From contig JABHSO010000092.1 in NCBI GenBank assembly GCA_018669845.1, positions 1-55,391 on the forward strand: a stretch of DNA of 55,391 bases, in the 5' to 3' direction. Every line of letters begins with the position of its first letter. Position 1 is the first letter of the stretch. This document shows positions 34,202-44,774 of this stretch, one piece after another. The DNA comes from Gammaproteobacteria bacterium. Lineage in GTDB: Bacteria; Pseudomonadota; Gammaproteobacteria; GCA-001735895. The position numbers and the translations under genes were made by a program. The notes under the pieces are model-generated. The model was given only the letters and a program-made list of their open reading frames with translations, searched no databases and was not told the origin of the DNA.

Positions 34202-35147
34202 ATTTCTTTAGTGTTTTTTCTGACCAGAAATTATCAGATAAACTCTGATTTAAAGAAATTGTACTGCGGGGGACATAAATCATACTATCAATACCCGTAG
34301 TATGAGTTACAGCATAAATATAACGAGGGTAACTGACTCGTGGATCTGCCAGTTCCAGTGACTGCCAGTCGATAACAACCGTTTTAATTTTTTCACCATC
34401 TTTGTAATAAACCGTACGATAAAGTGCAAAAGTTTCTTTATCAACTTCACTTATATGATAGTCATACCACCAATCTTTAAATTTAGTAGTACTTTTTAGT
34501 ACATATACTGGTTTCCCCTGATGTTCACATTGAGGCCCAGGCAATTTCTTTGTATATCGGTTTACTTCCCAGGGATTTAACTTCATCGCCAACAGGCAGC
34601 CTTCAAAGGTCGAATCTTTCTGTTTCTCATGAATTTCATGCTCTGGTCGCCTTAAAACCAGCTCTCCATATGTCAGATTTGTACCCACCCATGTATCTTC
34701 ATGAGCAGGTTCATTCATTCGTCGGGTTTTTCTGAGTGAAGGTAACCAGATTGTTAACTGTCCTGATCGGGATTTGTCGGTATAACTGATATATAAAATA
34801 CCAGTACCCCTGGCTTTACCAGATTTTATGATTGCCATTTGCATTGAATCAAGATCTGAATTCAACGGGTTACTGTTGCCAAAAGTTTCGAAGGTATTTA
34901 CAACAGGTCTTCTACCGGGCTTTCTTTTTTTAGTAGGTGGACGATTAACCACCATTGCGATATCTTTTTTATGTTTTTTACTGGCAGCATTTTTAACCAG
35001 ACTGCCATGAGCAACAGCATAAACTTGTTCTGCTATTTGCTCTCCGCTTATTTCACCGGATGGATATGGCAGGATTCGTTTTGCCTGAACCGTATTAAAT
35101 GTTAAAGCGATACATAAAATTAAAAATAATTGGACTATTTTATACAT
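34188..35147 (-). CDS. Outer-membrane lipoprotein-sorting-type periplasmic protein
   Basis: 319 residues with a signal peptide (about 1-22, ending TVQAKR). The C-terminal two thirds match LolA-like 'outer membrane lipoprotein-sorting' proteins: LTIWLPSLRKTRRMNEPAHEDTWVGTNLTYGEL, CLLAMKLNP, YHISEVDKETFALYRTVYYKDGEKIKTV. These are regularly encoded with MMPL transporters and probably carry lipophilic substrate from the pump. An unusual basic insert (KKHKKD...KKRKPGRRP, about 57-82) follows the N-terminal SGEQIAEQVYAVAHG motif. Confidence 0.85.
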   Translation of the reverse strand: MYKIVQLFLILCIALTFNTVQAKRILPYPSGEISGEQIAEQVYAVAHGSLVKNAASKKHKKDIAMVVNRPPTKKRKPGRRPVVNTFETFGNSNPLNSDLDSMQMAIIKSGKARGTGILYISYTDKSRSGQLTIWLPSLRKTRRMNEPAHEDTWVGTNLTYGELVLRRPEHEIHEKQKDSTFEGCLLAMKLNPWEVNRYTKKLPGPQCEHQGKPVYVLKSTTKFKDWWYDYHISEVDKETFALYRTVYYKDGEKIKTVVIDWQSLELADPRVSYPRYIYAVTHTTGIDSMIYVPRSTISLNQSLSDNFWSEKTLKKYGKR

Positions 35148-35305
35148 AAAGCTGAGTTTGCCATTACCAACATTCAGAGTCTATACAAGCCGTAACTTTA
35201 TTTTTAGATATTAATATAGAGCAAATTTATATAGCTAAGAAGTTCCTAAAATTTATAAAAAAATAATGACAATTGCAGCACTTATCCACTCAGTTGTTAA
35301 CCTGA

Positions 35306-36766
<1,461 letters not shown>

Positions 36767-36773
36767 AAATATG

Positions 36774-36900
36774 CACCACGAAGCTCACGAAGAGCACGAA
36801 GTTAAAAAGAAAAGTTAAGGTTTTAAGCGTTGTATTTTGATAACGGATAAAACCATTAATTCTCTTTTAGTTCTTCGTACTCTTCGTGTTCTTCGTGGTG
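36774..36900. repeat. Inverted-repeat (MITE-like) element, CACGAAGA family
   Basis: Arms at 36774-36809 and 36864-36900 are nearly reverse-complementary and are themselves built of repeated CACGAAGA/TTCTTCGTG units. The roughly 54-bp centre has no gene. The element lies between purB and roxA, starting just after the purB stop. It resembles in design, but not in sequence, the CGCAGAGG element at 11891-12057. Confidence 0.8.
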
Positions 36901-36921
36901 AGAAATATAAAATAGGTTCTC

Positions 36922-38076
36922 ATGCTGCAATTAAATAACTTTGATATCGATGATTTTCTGGCCAATTACTGGCAGAAAAAGCCAATGTTAATTCGTCAGG
37001 GCCTGCCTGGTTTTAAAACAGTTATTTCCCCCGAGGAACTTGCAGGTCTTGCCTGTGAAGAAGGTGTTCACAGTCGTCTTATCATTGAAAAAGATGCTGA
37101 AGAGCCCTGGCAATTGAGTTATGGACCTTTCGATGTAAAAACTTTTACCAGCTTACCTTTAACACACTATTCTCTTCTGGTTTCTGAGTGTGAAAAATGG
37201 ATCCCTGAACTCCAGGAACTGGTTGACTGCTTTAACTTTATTCCAAAATGGCGAATAGATGATCTGATGATTTCCTATGCACCTGAACATGGATCTGTTG
37301 GCCCACATCTCGATGAATATGATGTGTTTTTAATCCAGACGAATGGGAAAAGAAACTGGTCAATTGAAAATAATATAAGCGATAAGCCACAGCTAATTCC
37401 AGATATAGAACTGGCTATTCTAAAACAGTTTGAACCCGATCAGCAGTGGATTCTTGAACCTGGAGATATTCTTTACCTACCACCTAAACTTGCTCATCAC
37501 GGAGTTGCAGTCGGCGATGGTTGCATGACTTATTCAGTTGGGTTCAGAGCTCCTGCTGTCAGCGATATTATGGACAGTTTTTTACTGGAAGCGAGTGATA
37601 ACAAATTAACGGATGAGCGTTATTTTGATATTCCACTGGATAAACATAGAAACCCTGCTGAAATTAAAGTGGATGATATACTCCATTTTAAATCAATGGT
37701 TTATAAGTTACTCGATCAATCGGTTGAGCTTTGGCCTGATATTGTTGGCAAATTAGTATCTGATAGCACGTTATCGGATGATGTTGAAAGTATCCAGTGT
37801 AAAACAATACAACAGGCATCCAAAATACTTTGGCAGAAACATCCTGATTCAAAGTTATTTTATTTTCAAACAGGAAATGAATTACGTGTGTATCACAATG
37901 GGCAGCTATTCAAACTGGAATTTACCGAAGTTAACCTGGATTTTTGTAAAACACTGTGCAATCAATACCTGATTTCAGTATCTGATTATTATGATATCTT
38001 ATCTAAATCAGCAGTTAGCTTATTGCTGATCTTAATTAATACCAAAGCATTGATACCTGTATTAGATGGCGAATAA
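36922..38076 (+). CDS. roxA: Ribosomal oxygenase RoxA (YcfD-like)
   Basis: A 384-residue JmjC/cupin Fe(II)/2-oxoglutarate oxygenase. E. coli RoxA hydroxylates an arginine of ribosomal protein L16. Seen here: WRIDDLMISYAPEHGSVGPHLDEYDVF (iron-binding H-x-D near 128-130), LEPGDILYLPPKLAHHGVA (third ligand near 191) and YSVGFRAPA. The C-terminal dimerisation/winged-helix part is present but diverged. The gene overlaps the acetyltransferase gene by 11 bp. The start MLQLNNFDIDDFLANYWQKKP fits the family. Confidence 0.92.
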   Translation: MLQLNNFDIDDFLANYWQKKPMLIRQGLPGFKTVISPEELAGLACEEGVHSRLIIEKDAEEPWQLSYGPFDVKTFTSLPLTHYSLLVSECEKWIPELQELVDCFNFIPKWRIDDLMISYAPEHGSVGPHLDEYDVFLIQTNGKRNWSIENNISDKPQLIPDIELAILKQFEPDQQWILEPGDILYLPPKLAHHGVAVGDGCMTYSVGFRAPAVSDIMDSFLLEASDNKLTDERYFDIPLDKHRNPAEIKVDDILHFKSMVYKLLDQSVELWPDIVGKLVSDSTLSDDVESIQCKTIQQASKILWQKHPDSKLFYFQTGNELRVYHNGQLFKLEFTEVNLDFCKTLCNQYLISVSDYYDILSKSAVSLLLILINTKALIPVLDGE

Positions 38077-38500
38077 ATTCATTATCCAAAAGGCTCACTG
38101 GAATTCTGACCAGGTACAGTTAATTAATGTACGTACACAGGTTTTTGTGGAAGAACAACAGGTGCCTCGTGACATTGAAATTGATGGTAAAGATGCCGAA
38201 TGCTCTCATGTTAAAGCGCTGAACTTAGATGGAGAAGTAATCGGTACTGCTCGATTATTACCCACCAATTACATCGGCAGAATGTGCGTATTAAAAGCTT
38301 ATCGACATCTGGGCATTGGTGCTGAAATGTTGTCTTATTTCATAAATTATGCACGCCAGAATCATATACCGTCTTTAAGGTTAAACGCACAAATAAGCGC
38401 AATAGCTTTTTATCAGAAATATGGCTTTATTTGTGACTCTGAAGTTTTTATAGAAGCTGATATAGAGCATATACATATGACTTTATCTCTTGCAGACTAA
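38066..38500 (+). CDS. GNAT N-acetyltransferase, ElaA-like
   Basis: 144 residues with the short GNAT layout: VFVEEQQVPRDIEIDGKDAE, GTARLLP, the acetyl-CoA loop RMCVLKAYRHLGIGAEMLSYFI and FYQKYGFICDSEVFIEADIEHIHM. This order, with the late IxHxxM end, is that of ElaA/YjcF-type proteins, whose acceptors are unknown. Translationally coupled to roxA by an 11-bp overlap. Confidence 0.88.
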   Translation: MANKFIIQKAHWNSDQVQLINVRTQVFVEEQQVPRDIEIDGKDAECSHVKALNLDGEVIGTARLLPTNYIGRMCVLKAYRHLGIGAEMLSYFINYARQNHIPSLRLNAQISAIAFYQKYGFICDSEVFIEADIEHIHMTLSLAD

Positions 38501-38532
38501 TACTATCTAAATTATTTTTTCTGGAGTACCAC

Positions 38533-39228
38533 ATGTCAAATCACATTAACAAGTCATTCGATAATGACCTTCAACAGGTTCGACATAAAGTAATCCTGAT
38601 GGCAGAAATGGTCTGTAAAGAACTTTCAGATAGTATTCAGGCATTTTCTTCACGTGATCAGGATTCAGCTTCAGATACTGTAGCCGCCGATACACTGATC
38701 AATGCCAGTGAACGAATCATTGATGACCAGATTATAAAATCAATTGTTTTACATCAGCCGGTGGCTACTGACTGCAGGCAGTTAATAGCGGCTTTAAGAA
38801 TTGCAAAAGATCTAGAACGTATTGGGGATTATGCTACCAATATCGCTAATCATTCCATGACACTGGATCAACTGGATATTACCGGTGAAGAGCAACGCGT
38901 CATTGATATGGGCCATGCTGTCATCACCATGCTTGAAGAAGTGATTGAAGCTTTTACCGAACAGGATGCTGTTAAATCAGAACTTGTTCGTCAACAGGAT
39001 GAACAGATTGATGAACTCTTCACCAAAATTTTCAGAGAGCTGTTAATTATCAATGCAAACAATGCCAAACTTTCAAGTTCCTGCACGCACCTGTCTTTTA
39101 TCGCGAGAGATATGGAAAGAATCGGTGACCATCTTACCGATATAGCTGAAGAAATTTTGTTCACCGTAGAAGGAAAATTTCCTGAGGATGATAGAATTAA
39201 AGCTGATGAAACAGCATTTGTTAAATAA
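38533..39228 (+). CDS. phoU: Phosphate signalling regulator PhoU
   Basis: The 231-residue protein has two three-helix repeats: RHKVILMAEMVCKEL...DLERIGDYATNIANHS and FIARDMERIGDHLTDIAEEI. The E/D-R-I-G-D-H motifs bind metal clusters. PhoU restrains PhoR/PhoB signalling together with the Pst transporter. No pst or pho genes accompany it here, but arsJ/GAPDH, which deal with arsenate (a phosphate analogue), follow convergently. Confidence 0.95.
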   Translation: MSNHINKSFDNDLQQVRHKVILMAEMVCKELSDSIQAFSSRDQDSASDTVAADTLINASERIIDDQIIKSIVLHQPVATDCRQLIAALRIAKDLERIGDYATNIANHSMTLDQLDITGEEQRVIDMGHAVITMLEEVIEAFTEQDAVKSELVRQQDEQIDELFTKIFRELLIINANNAKLSSSCTHLSFIARDMERIGDHLTDIAEEILFTVEGKFPEDDRIKADETAFVK

Positions 39229-39240
39229 ATATTTATATGA

Positions 39241-39302
39241 TGGTGCGCACGGCGCACCCTACGTTTGCTTGATCTATAATGTAGGGTGCGCCGTGCGCAC
39301 CA
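39241..39302. repeat. Perfect palindromic element between convergent phoU and arsJ
   Basis: Two 22-bp arms (39241-39262 and 39281-39302) are exact reverse complements, containing GGTGCGCACGG and CCGTGCGCACC, around an 18-bp loop. Local GC is far above the neighbourhood. It separates convergent genes and can form a long hairpin in either transcript, so it may stop transcription or protect 3' ends. The sequence resembles dispersed genomic palindromes more than a standard terminator, as no T-tract follows. Confidence 0.85.
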
Positions 39303-39319
39303 TTCCTAAAATAGCCACA

Positions 39320-40540
39320 CTATTTAGTATTCGTAGCTAAAGGTATTGTCAACAACCCAGCAATAAATACAAACAATGAGGATATCCACAAACACCCCAC
39401 CAGCCCCCACATTTGATAAGCAAGCCCGGAAAAGATAGTCCCGGTCAAACGCCCTCCCGCATTAGCCATATAATAAAAACCAACATTCAGAGAAACCTTG
39501 TCGTGGTCTGAAAAAGCCAGAATCAGGAAGGAATGCACAGCAGAATTAATGGCAAAAACAACACCAAATAGTGCCAGACCAAGAATGACTACCAGTGATG
39601 GGTTTATCGAAAGCTGTAATGCAATAGCAATACCAGCAGGAATAAAGGCTAACAAGAATACCCATCGCTTTGAAGTTCTACCATCAGGACCATGATTTTG
39701 ATGAGACCTGCGTAATAACTTCGGTGATAAAGCCTGTACCAGTCCATAGGCAATAATCCATAATGCCATGAAAGCCCCTACTTCAGTATGTTCCCACCCA
39801 AGTACGGAACCCAGGAAAACAGGTAAGCCGACTACAAACCAGACATCTCTCGATCCAAAAAGAAAGAAACGTGCTGCTGAAAGCCAGTTAATTTCAGGCG
39901 TATTAGAAAAAAGTTGTTTGAACTTGGGTTTATAACTTGTTTTCCCAATTTCACCGCTTAACATCAAAAATGTGATAATCAAAACCAACAGTAAACAGCC
40001 AGCTAATATCAAAAGAGCAAAACGAAATCCTACGATTGATAACAACGCTGCACCAATAAAAAAACCAGCTCCTTTTAATGAGTTTTTAGAACCCGTTAAT
40101 ACAGCAACCCATTTAAAAAGTTGTTTATTGATCTGATTCTCAGTTTTATTGTCAGTCGAAGGCAGCATCAATTTGACGCTGGCTTTGGCACTCATTTTGT
40201 TTAAATCTTTGGCTATGCCCGATATTGCCTGAGCCAGCATCACATAAGTTACCGTTAGCACGGCATCTGGAACCGTTAACATGCTTAAAGCAATGACCTG
40301 CAAGCCCATACCGATAAACATGGTTCTGTTTAAACCGATACGAGCACCTAACCAGCCTCCGACAAGGTTGGTAACTACACCAAAAAATTCATAAAATAAA
40401 AACAACATGGCAAGTTGCAGAGGGCTGTAGCCAAGCTGATGAAAATACAGCACAACCAGCATGCGAATAGCACCATCGGTAATGGTAAAGCCCCAGTAAC
40501 CAGCTGTTATTACCAGGTAATTTCTTAAACCAGCCTGCAT
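39320..40540 (-). CDS. arsJ: Organoarsenical efflux MFS transporter ArsJ
   Basis: A 406-residue, 12-span major facilitator protein. The family start GLRNYLVITAGYWGFTITDGAIRMLVVLYFHQLGYSP, then QAISGIAKDLNKMSAKASVKL and GSRDVWFVVGLPVFL are ArsJ hallmarks. ArsJ exports 1-arseno-3-phosphoglycerate formed by the partner GAPDH, whose gene ends 1 nt upstream. The pair gives arsenate resistance without reduction. It is a separate operon from arsD/arsA. Confidence 0.95.
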   Translation of the reverse strand: MQAGLRNYLVITAGYWGFTITDGAIRMLVVLYFHQLGYSPLQLAMLFLFYEFFGVVTNLVGGWLGARIGLNRTMFIGMGLQVIALSMLTVPDAVLTVTYVMLAQAISGIAKDLNKMSAKASVKLMLPSTDNKTENQINKQLFKWVAVLTGSKNSLKGAGFFIGAALLSIVGFRFALLILAGCLLLVLIITFLMLSGEIGKTSYKPKFKQLFSNTPEINWLSAARFFLFGSRDVWFVVGLPVFLGSVLGWEHTEVGAFMALWIIAYGLVQALSPKLLRRSHQNHGPDGRTSKRWVFLLAFIPAGIAIALQLSINPSLVVILGLALFGVVFAINSAVHSFLILAFSDHDKVSLNVGFYYMANAGGRLTGTIFSGLAYQMWGLVGCLWISSLFVFIAGLLTIPLATNTK

Positions 40541-40541
40541 G

Positions 40542-41549
40542 TTACATTTTACTGGCTATCATTTGAGCTATATCCATCATTCTGTTCACATAACCCCATT
40601 CATTATCATACCAGGCAAGTACTTTCACCTGTGTATCATCAACTACCATTGTCGATAGTGCATCAATAATAGAAGAACGTTTATCACCGGTATAATCCAC
40701 AGACACTAGCGGGCGCTCTTCAAAACCTAAAATACCTTTTAACTCGTTTTTTGAAGCCATTTTCAGCACCGAGTTAACTTCTTTAACCGAGGTTTTATTT
40801 TTAGCCTCAAACACAAAATCAACCAATGATGCATTAAGTAACGGGACGCGTACTGCAAGACCGTTTAACTTCCCTTCAAGCTCAGGAAATATTTTGGTGA
40901 TGGCTTTAGCGGAACCGGTGGATGTAGGAATTAATGATTGACCACAGGCTCTTGCCCGTCGTAAATCCTTATGCCCTTTATCAACAATAGTCTGGGTATT
41001 GGTGATGTCATGGATAGTAGTCATCAAACCATGTTTAATACCGATTTCCTGATTCATCACCTGAATAACGGGAGCAAGACAATTTGTGGTGCAGGATGCA
41101 GCCGTTATAATGTCGTGAGTATCAGGATCATATAAATGGTGATTAACACCGTAAACAATATTTATCGCCGGGTCAGGCACAGGTGCAGAAACCAGTATTT
41201 TTTTTATCCCCTGATCAAAGTATGGCTGGAGAGATTCCTTCGTTTTAAAATGACCGGAGCAGTCGATTAAAAGATCAATACCTTTATCGCCCCAGTTAAC
41301 TTCCTGCGGGAAGAAATGATCACTAAAGCCCATTGTATTGCCCTGAACGGAAATACTTTTATCATCAAAAAATATATTCTGATCCCAATGCCCCTGGATA
41401 GAATCAAATTCTAATAAATGTGCATGACAGGCAGCATCTCCCTTTATTTCATTAATATGAGCAAAATCGAGGCCAGCCCTTCCCCACCCAGCTCTTAAAC
41501 CTAATTTACCCATACGGCCAAAGCCATTTATGCCTACACGGATGGTCAT
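40542..41549 (-). CDS. ArsJ-associated glyceraldehyde-3-phosphate dehydrogenase
   Basis: 335 residues with the NAD fold start [17 protein letters not shown], the catalytic [11 protein letters not shown] (Cys near 152), [23 protein letters not shown] and the end [18 protein letters not shown]. It differs from glycolytic GapA in ways expected of the arsenate-dedicated form ([24 protein letters not shown]). It uses arsenate in place of phosphate to give 1-arseno-3-phosphoglycerate, which ArsJ expels. It is the first gene of the two-gene operon. Confidence 0.93.
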   Translation of the reverse strand: MTIRVGINGFGRMGKLGLRAGWGRAGLDFAHINEIKGDAACHAHLLEFDSIQGHWDQNIFFDDKSISVQGNTMGFSDHFFPQEVNWGDKGIDLLIDCSGHFKTKESLQPYFDQGIKKILVSAPVPDPAINIVYGVNHHLYDPDTHDIITAASCTTNCLAPVIQVMNQEIGIKHGLMTTIHDITNTQTIVDKGHKDLRRARACGQSLIPTSTGSAKAITKIFPELEGKLNGLAVRVPLLNASLVDFVFEAKNKTSVKEVNSVLKMASKNELKGILGFEERPLVSVDYTGDKRSSIIDALSTMVVDDTQVKVLAWYDNEWGYVNRMMDIAQMIASKM

Positions 41550-41688
41550 TATTAATCCTCTCTATTGATTTACAGGTTTATACAGATAATATGATGATAT
41601 TGTGACAATATTATTAAAATAATTCCACTATGGATTTAACTCAACATCAAGTAATAGACTTGATAATTAACCTATAATACAATGACTT

Positions 41689-42177
41689 ATGACGAATACT
41701 TCAGTAACTACTTTACTTAATAAACAGGATTGCAGTGATGCGGTGCATGAAGTTATTCAGTCTGCACAACAGAGTATTGCCATATTCAGTCAGCAACTTG
41801 AACCTCTGTTATATAATCACAGGGAGATTTGCGATGCTATGTCTTCTCTGGCCAGGAAAAACCAGCATTCCCACATACGAGTATTAGTTGTCAAAACACA
41901 ATCAATATCATTAGATGGTCATTGTTTGATTACACTTGCTCAACGTATTCCTTCTTCCATTCAGATTAAAGTGCCAGTTACAGCTGAACTATTACGCTTT
42001 TCAGAAAGCTGGTTGATTGCTGATAATCACACGATCTGTCAAATCAACAATCCTGATAGATACGAAGGTAGTTTAATTAAAAATGATCGCTTACACGTTA
42101 AAACAAAAATGGAGTTTTTTGATCATGCCTGGGAGAATAGTCAGCCCGACCAGAATACTCGAAGATTAAGTATTTAA
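41689..42177 (+). CDS. DUF7931-like protein (PLD-like fold)
   Basis: The 162-residue product contains AVHEVIQSAQQSIAIFSQQLEP, RVLVVKTQSISLDGHCLITLAQRI, SWLIADNHTICQINNPDRYEG and FDHAWENSQPDQNTRRLSI. The same segment is fused to GNAT acetyltransferases in Pseudomonas (DUF7931), where it resembles phospholipase-D-type folds without the HKD catalytic motif. Here it stands alone. TATAAT at 41673-41678 lies only 11 bp before the ATG, with no clear Shine-Dalgarno site, so the message may be leaderless. The 3' end overlaps the convergent decarboxylase gene by 12 bp. Confidence 0.7.
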   Translation: MTNTSVTTLLNKQDCSDAVHEVIQSAQQSIAIFSQQLEPLLYNHREICDAMSSLARKNQHSHIRVLVVKTQSISLDGHCLITLAQRIPSSIQIKVPVTAELLRFSESWLIADNHTICQINNPDRYEGSLIKNDRLHVKTKMEFFDHAWENSQPDQNTRRLSI

Positions 42178-43620
42178 ATGTTCAATAGCCAGCTGATTTA
42201 ATCGATCAACTACATATTTGATATCTTCCTCACGAGTCCGGTGGTTTATAACAGCGGCTCTGATAACCCGATAATCCTGCTGAAGAGTTAAAGAAAACAC
42301 CGCTTCACCAGAAAGTTGTAACTGAGTAACTATTTGTTCACAAATTTTATTATTTCTATCCCTGTTTAATTCATTTTTAAGTTTAAAAGTCACTATAGTT
42401 GAAACAGGTTTGTTCATCAATTCGAAGTGATCTGATTGATCAATCAATTCAGCCAGTAAAGCGGCAAGTCGACAATTTTCACTAACTGCAAAACCAAGTT
42501 TTTTTAATCCGTAAGTTTTAAAAGTAAACCAGACCTTTAATGCCCTGAATGAACGAGAAAGTTCAAGCCCAAAATCACAGAACCAGGGGTCACCACCGGC
42601 CAGTGCCAGACCATGTGGAGCCAGATAATTAGGGCGTATAGAAAATACCTGCTGCTGAAAAGCTCCATCCCTGCAGATGAGACTTCCACATTCATACTGC
42701 ACGTACATCAGTTTGTGAAAATCAAACGCTATAGAATCGGCCTGACCTAAGCCTGTAGTTAATTTTTTGTAAGGATCATCGGCTATTTTCAACCAGGCAC
42801 CGAAAGCGCCATCAATATGCATCCAGCAATCATATTTATCACATAGTTCTCTGATCATATTAAAATCATCAAAAGCACCCGTATTGACAGTTCCTGCAGT
42901 TGCTATCACCATAAAAGGCACATAACCCAGCTGTAAGTCCTTTTTTATCTGAGTTTCAAGTTCAGCAGTCAGAATCTGATTATTTTCATCTGTTTCAATT
43001 ACAATCAAGTTATCAGAACCAATACCGCTGGTTTGTATGGCTTTAATAATTGAGCTATGACCTTCACGAGAGGTATAACAACGAAGCGGTTTTCCCACAC
43101 CGAAAAAACCTTTTTTCTTTTGATCAAGCCCGAGCTTTTTGAAAATAGCGACCTGTAACGCAAGGTGGGTTGAAGCAGACGTTCCAGAGGTTAACAGGCC
43201 GGCAGCACTCTTTGGAAAACCAAATATCTGTTTGCACCAGTCGACAACTAAACGTTCAATGTAAATAGCACCATGATCCCTGCTACCACAATTTGAATTC
43301 ATGGCACTGATAGCAATATCAGCCATTAAAGCGGGAACGGTGCCAGTTCCCTGTACCCATCCAAAAAAACGGGAATGTGTGTTTCCATTTCTATACGGTC
43401 TTATGCTCGACCTGTATTCACTGGTGATGGTATCCAGATTAGATTCATCTAAAGGCAGAGATTGTTCAAAAAATGATCGCTTCAAATCTTCAGGAACTGG
43501 ACGCCAGACATTAGATTTAAGACTTCTTGATAATTCACGAATTTCCTCAGCGGTAAACTCAGCCAGATAATCTGCCAGCTTATTCCAGTCATCCGGATCA
43601 AGATGATTATCAAGCTTCAT
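42166..43620 (-). CDS. PLP-dependent group II amino-acid decarboxylase
   Basis: A 484-residue enzyme of the aromatic-amino-acid/glutamate decarboxylase fold. SGTSASTHLALQVA, TAGTVNTGAFDDF, HIDGAFGAW and the PLP-lysine segment FDFHKLMYVQYECGSLICRDG are visible. The substrate is not predictable; candidates include aromatic amino acids, glutamate and diaminobutyrate-type compounds. It starts immediately after the alanine dehydrogenase gene (adjacent stop/start), so it is probably the last gene of the peptide-use unit. Confidence 0.9.
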   Translation of the reverse strand: MKLDNHLDPDDWNKLADYLAEFTAEEIRELSRSLKSNVWRPVPEDLKRSFFEQSLPLDESNLDTITSEYRSSIRPYRNGNTHSRFFGWVQGTGTVPALMADIAISAMNSNCGSRDHGAIYIERLVVDWCKQIFGFPKSAAGLLTSGTSASTHLALQVAIFKKLGLDQKKKGFFGVGKPLRCYTSREGHSSIIKAIQTSGIGSDNLIVIETDENNQILTAELETQIKKDLQLGYVPFMVIATAGTVNTGAFDDFNMIRELCDKYDCWMHIDGAFGAWLKIADDPYKKLTTGLGQADSIAFDFHKLMYVQYECGSLICRDGAFQQQVFSIRPNYLAPHGLALAGGDPWFCDFGLELSRSFRALKVWFTFKTYGLKKLGFAVSENCRLAALLAELIDQSDHFELMNKPVSTIVTFKLKNELNRDRNNKICEQIVTQLQLSGEAVFSLTLQQDYRVIRAAVINHRTREEDIKYVVDRLNQLAIEHLNT

Positions 43621-44742
43621 TTATTTTATTCCGAGAACCTTTTTAGCACTGTGATATTTGTAACCCTGGATAGAAGCCACTTCTTTTATAGTCACTTTAC
43701 CTTTGTAAACATTCAAACCACGGCGTAAGTGAGAATTTTCTATCATTGCCTGTTCGGCACCTTTAGCCGATATTTCAAGCACATAGGGTAAGGTAGCATT
43801 ATTCAATGCAAAAGTTGATGTCTGTGCGACAGCACCTGGCATATTGGCTACACAATAGTGGATTACATCATCAACAACGAAAGTAGGATCTGCATGAGTT
43901 GTCGCATGTGATGTTTCAAAACAGCCTCCCTGATCTATAGCAACATCGACCAGTACAGTTCCAGCTTCCATTTTAGCAATCATGTCAGCAGTCACCAGCT
44001 TGGGTGCAGCCGCACCAGGAATTAACACACTACCAACAACCAGGTCAGCTGTTAATACATGTTGTTCCAGTGAGTCATGTGTTGAATAAATAGTGTTTAC
44101 TGAACGACCAAAGTGTTCCCACAGGCTTTTTAGTACTTCATTGGAACGATCCAGAACCCATACGTCAGCTCCTAGACCTATTGCCATATCCGCAGCATGA
44201 CGTCCCACTACTCCGCCACCAATAATTACAACTTTAGCTGGAGCTACACCAGGTACTCCACCCAATAACTTTCCCTTACCACCCTGTGATTTTTCCAGGC
44301 AATGAGCACCTGCCTGAATAGACATACGCCCAGCTACTTCTGACATAGGAGCAAGTAAAGGTAGTCCACCTTTAGCTGATGTAACGGTTTCATAAGCAAT
44401 GCAAATAGCACCACTTTCCACAAGATCTTTAGTTTGATCAGGGTCTGGGGCAAGGTGAAGATAGGTAAACAGTATCTGATCAGGTCGCAGCATTGCTCTC
44501 TCTACTGCCTGAGGTTCCTTAACCTTGATAACCATCTCAGCCTTTTTAAATACATCGGCTGCAGTTTGAGCAATAGTTGCTCCTACCGCTATGTAATCGT
44601 CATCTGTTTTACCTATACCCAGACCAGCACCGGTTTCAACCAGTACCTGATGACCATGAGATATAACTTCTCGTACACTACCCGGAGTTAAACCAACCCG
44701 GAATTCATTATTTTTTATCTCTTTCGGGACACCAATTAGCAT
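43621..44742 (-). CDS. ald: Alanine dehydrogenase
   Basis: The 373-residue enzyme oxidises L-alanine to pyruvate and ammonia with NAD. The family start MLIGVPKEIKNNEFRVGLTP, the active-site region MSEVAGRMSIQAGAHCLE, the NAD motif VVIIGGGVVGRHAADMAIGLGA and HYCVANMPGAVAQTSTFALNN are intact, and the length is typical. It lies 32 bp downstream of dppF in the same direction, so imported alanine-containing peptides are the likely source of substrate. Confidence 0.96.
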   Translation of the reverse strand: MLIGVPKEIKNNEFRVGLTPGSVREVISHGHQVLVETGAGLGIGKTDDDYIAVGATIAQTAADVFKKAEMVIKVKEPQAVERAMLRPDQILFTYLHLAPDPDQTKDLVESGAICIAYETVTSAKGGLPLLAPMSEVAGRMSIQAGAHCLEKSQGGKGKLLGGVPGVAPAKVVIIGGGVVGRHAADMAIGLGADVWVLDRSNEVLKSLWEHFGRSVNTIYSTHDSLEQHVLTADLVVGSVLIPGAAAPKLVTADMIAKMEAGTVLVDVAIDQGGCFETSHATTHADPTFVVDDVIHYCVANMPGAVAQTSTFALNNATLPYVLEISAKGAEQAMIENSHLRRGLNVYKGKVTIKEVASIQGYKYHSAKKVLGIK

Positions 44743-44774
44743 TAAATTTCTCCTGCAAAAACTCTTAATTAAAC

